27,350 bases of DNA from JAAAPF01 sp964481035 (GTDB lineage: Bacteria; Pseudomonadota; Alphaproteobacteria; Geminicoccales; Geminicoccaceae), in NCBI GenBank assembly GCA_964481035.1, contig CAYZSE010000030.1, positions 1-27,350 on the forward strand, read 5' to 3'. The notes beneath the pieces were generated by a model. The model saw nothing but the letters and a program-made list of their open reading frames with translations. It searched no databases and was not told the DNA's origin. This document shows positions 25,332 to 27,350 of the stretch, in pieces. The first letter of the stretch is position 1, and each line of letters starts with the position of its first letter. The translations under genes and the position numbers were made by a program.

Positions 25332-27350
25332 GTGGCAACATTTACTGTAACGAACTCCAATTTCGGCGGTCTCGGCTCGCTCCGCCGGGCCCTCATCGAC
25401 GCCAACGCGAACCCCGGGGCGGACGAGGTCGTCTTCACCGACGCGGCACGCGGCACCGTCGTCCTCAACGAGACGATCCGGATCCGCGACGACGTCACGA
25501 TCAGGGGCCCGGGTGCCGACGAATTCATCCTCGACGGTAACGGCGCCAGCCGCGTCCTCGTCGTCGACGACGCAGACGAGAGCACCTACCGCGATGTCGT
25601 GATCGAGGGGATCACGATCACGAACGGCTTCGCCACGGACGGCGGCCCCGATGACTACGCCGCCGAGACTGTCGCCGGCGGTGGTATTTGGAACACCGAG
25701 AACTTGACGCTGCGCAATGTCACGGTCTCGGAGAATACTGTATCGAGTAGCGAGCTTGATGTTTACGGCGACCAACTTGATGTTTACGGCGGCGGTATCT
25801 ATAATACGGCTTTCTTAACATTAGAACAATCAACCGTCGTCGCCAACTCGGTATCAACCTCTGAAAACGCGTACGGTGCTGGTATTGCGAATTTGGGCGG
25901 AATCGTCCATATTTCTGACTCCAAAGTGGTTCGAAATGGCGACTTCGGCAAATCTGAAGGCGGCGCCCAATATGGCATTGACGGAGCGGCTATTTATAGT
26001 ATTGGCGAGCTAAAAATCGCCGGCTCATATATTGATGAAAATGAAAGCAATCGTGGACCTGGTTCTGTTGTTATATATGGTGGCGCGATTTCGTCGTCAG
26101 GCATTCTCATCATTGAAGAAAGTTCTGTTTCCAATAATCTGCTGGATTCTGAAAATGTTGGTCGCGGCGGGGCGATTTACCACATCGGCTATCTTGAAAT
26201 TTCTGACTCAGTATTGCAATTCAATGAGTTTTCGACAGGACCAGGTTGGGGCGAAGGAGCAGTAATCTTCCATGATCCAAATTTTGATCTTTCAAAAAAT
26301 AATGATCTTTTGCCGGCATTGAATTTTGACCAATTAGCTGTAGGCTCAATCATTAAAAATTCCTTAATTTCGTCTAATCTTTCATACAATTGGTACTCGG
26401 GTGGTTTCATTGTGTCGAATGGTATCGATATCCTCAATTCGACGATTTTGGACAATTTTTCGCGATACGACGACGAATTTTTTTCAGTTAGCGATGGGGC
26501 GGTGGCTGGTGACATTTTTCTACTGTCAACGCTCATCGCCAATAATTATCACGCGGAAGAATGGAGCGGACAAACGACACTCGCACCCGACATCGTCGGA
26601 GATGACGTGACGAGTGGCGGCAATAACCTCATCGGCGCGGCGGGCAGCCGAAGTCAGTTCGTCGATGGAGCGAACAGTGACATCGTGGGGACATTGCAGC
26701 AGCCGGTCGATCCTCGGCTGGGGGCGCTCGCCCAAAACGGGGGGCGCTTTGCCACCTTCGCGCTGTTGAGCGACAGCCCGGCGCTCGACGCCGGCGCCAA
26801 TCCCCAAGGCTTCGACTTCGATGTGCGGGGCGAGGGCTTTCGCCGCGTCGTCAACGGCCAAGCCGATATCGGGGCGTTTGAGCTGCAGAACGACCCGCCG
26901 ATCGCGCGCGACGACAGCGCCACCACGACCGAGGGCGAGCCCGTCACCATCCCCGTCCTGGACAACGACGAGGACCCCGAGGGCGAAGCGCTCACCGTCA
27001 CCTCGACCTCGCCGCCTGCCAACGGCATGGTCGTGATCCGGCAGGGGACGGAGGTCGTCTACACGCCGAACCCCGGCTTTGCCGGCGAGGACGGCTTCAC
27101 CTATGAGGTCGGCGACGGTGGTGAGACTGCCCGCGGCGACGTTGTCGTCACCATCGACCCCCTCGTCCCGCCGCAGAATGAGGTGATCATCTTCCTCGGC
27201 ACGGACGGCGACGACGAGGTGACCGGAGGGCCGCTCGGCGACGACTTGAGCGGCGGGAAGGGCAAGGACAGCCTTTGGGGCCGCGGCGGCGGCGACCGCC
27301 TCGCCGGCCAGAAGGGCGCCGACGAGCTCTACGGTGGCAAGGGCAGCGAC
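25332..27350 (+). CDS. Type I secreted beta-helix / cadherin-like / RTX protein, 3' end outside window
   Basis: An uninterrupted frame of 673 codons starts at GTG 25332, with GGAGG at 25322-25326 five bases upstream, and continues past the window end. There is no N-terminal signal peptide, as expected for a type I secretion substrate. Residues 1-85 carry the 'choice-of-anchor Q' start (FGGLGSLRRALIDANANPGA, then VTIRGPG). About 85-430 form a right-handed beta-helix with recurring GGAI...L.I..S....N rungs. About 475-517 is the anchor-Q end (SPALDAGA, ADIGAFEL). About 518-613 is a cadherin/Ig-like module (NDPPIARDDSATTTEGE). From about 620 there are RTX nonapeptides (GGKGKDSLWG, GGKGSD) that bind calcium. 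The likely role is extracellular adhesion or matrix; the helix might be a polysaccharide lyase, but no catalytic residues were identified. The middle is strikingly AT-rich. Confidence 0.9.
   Translation, partial: MATFTVTNSNFGGLGSLRRALIDANANPGADEVVFTDAARGTVVLNETIRIRDDVTIRGPGADEFILDGNGASRVLVVDDADESTYRDVVIEGITITNGFATDGGPDDYAAETVAGGGIWNTENLTLRNVTVSENTVSSSELDVYGDQLDVYGGGIYNTAFLTLEQSTVVANSVSTSENAYGAGIANLGGIVHISDSKVVRNGDFGKSEGGAQYGIDGAAIYSIGELKIAGSYIDENESNRGPGSVVIYGGAISSSGILIIEESSVSNNLLDSENVGRGGAIYHIGYLEISDSVLQFNEFSTGPGWGEGAVIFHDPNFDLSKNNDLLPALNFDQLAVGSIIKNSLISSNLSYNWYSGGFIVSNGIDILNSTILDNFSRYDDEFFSVSDGAVAGDIFLLSTLIANNYHAEEWSGQTTLAPDIVGDDVTSGGNNLIGAAGSRSQFVDGANSDIVGTLQQPVDPRLGALAQNGGRFATFALLSDSPALDAGANPQGFDFDVRGEGFRRVVNGQADIGAFELQNDPPIARDDSATTTEGEPVTIPVLDNDEDPEGEALTVTSTSPPANGMVVIRQGTEVVYTPNPGFAGEDGFTYEVGDGGETARGDVVVTIDPLVPPQNEVIIFLGTDGDDEVTGGPLGDDLSGGKGKDSLWGRGGGDRLAGQKGADELYGGKGSD
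25755..25791 (+). repeat. In-frame 21-bp tandem duplication in the beta-helix gene
   Basis: CTTGATGTTTACGGCG occurs at 25755-25770 and again at 25776-25791, a period of 21 bases that adds seven residues (LDVYGDQ then LDVYGGG). The first copy leads straight into the second, which then continues as the next GGGIYN rung. It looks like a recent slippage or repeat-expansion event at the boundary of the AT-rich block. Confidence 0.8.

Overview
This window looks like a high-GC (about 70% by eye) alphaproteobacterial chromosome segment. It is probably from a Rhodospirillales or Geminicoccales-like lineage and probably a short-read or metagenome assembly. The evidence is a small Alu-less SRP RNA directly upstream of dnaX, the dnaX-ybaB-recR / def-fmt-truA / dapE-dapD layout, frequent GTG starts, a PEP-CTERM-type surface protein, and a 100-N scaffold gap whose two flanks are identical over 55 bp. 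Genus and species cannot be read from the sequence.

Layout. 1-1717 is accessory DNA. It holds a long hairpin, the N-terminal stub of a MobF (TrwC/TraI-like) conjugative relaxase that has lost its histidine-motif half, and an opposing gene for a secreted protein with a degenerate PEP-CTERM sorting tail, followed by about 560 bp without a convincing gene. 1718-4249 is a two-gene unit, a patatin-like lipase and a GntP-family permease, plausibly linked to polyhydroxybutyrate/3-hydroxybutyrate metabolism. 4319-5209 is nudC on the minus strand. 5261-10219 is a housekeeping block: SRP RNA, dnaX, ybaB/ebfC, recR, def, fmt and truA. On the minus strand, dapD, dapE and a small membrane protein (12708-10182) form a tightly overlapped lysine/peptidoglycan-precursor unit.

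12839-19642 holds an acyl-CoA dehydrogenase, a GNAT acetyltransferase, TspO, a small exported nuclease-fold protein, an App1-type phosphatidate phosphatase, a convergent alpha/beta lipase and an MltB-type lytic transglycosylase. 19857-22929 holds a shikimate-dehydrogenase-fold protein lacking the Ser-X-Ser substrate clamp, a coupled polytopic permease and a convergent LysR regulator. Together these look like an uncharacterised small-molecule utilisation cassette. 23197-24892 holds AlkB and a divergently transcribed SDR oxidoreductase, with two near-perfect long hairpins between them.

25332-27350 is an open reading frame that starts at GTG behind a good ribosome binding site and runs off the window edge. 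It encodes a right-handed beta-helix ('choice-of-anchor Q') domain, a cadherin/Ig-like module and RTX calcium-binding repeats, so it is a predicted type I secreted surface protein. Its beta-helix core is sharply AT-rich inside a GC-rich gene. This mosaic gene, the hairpin pair, the atypical AroE-like cassette and the broken relaxase are the most interesting parts of the window.
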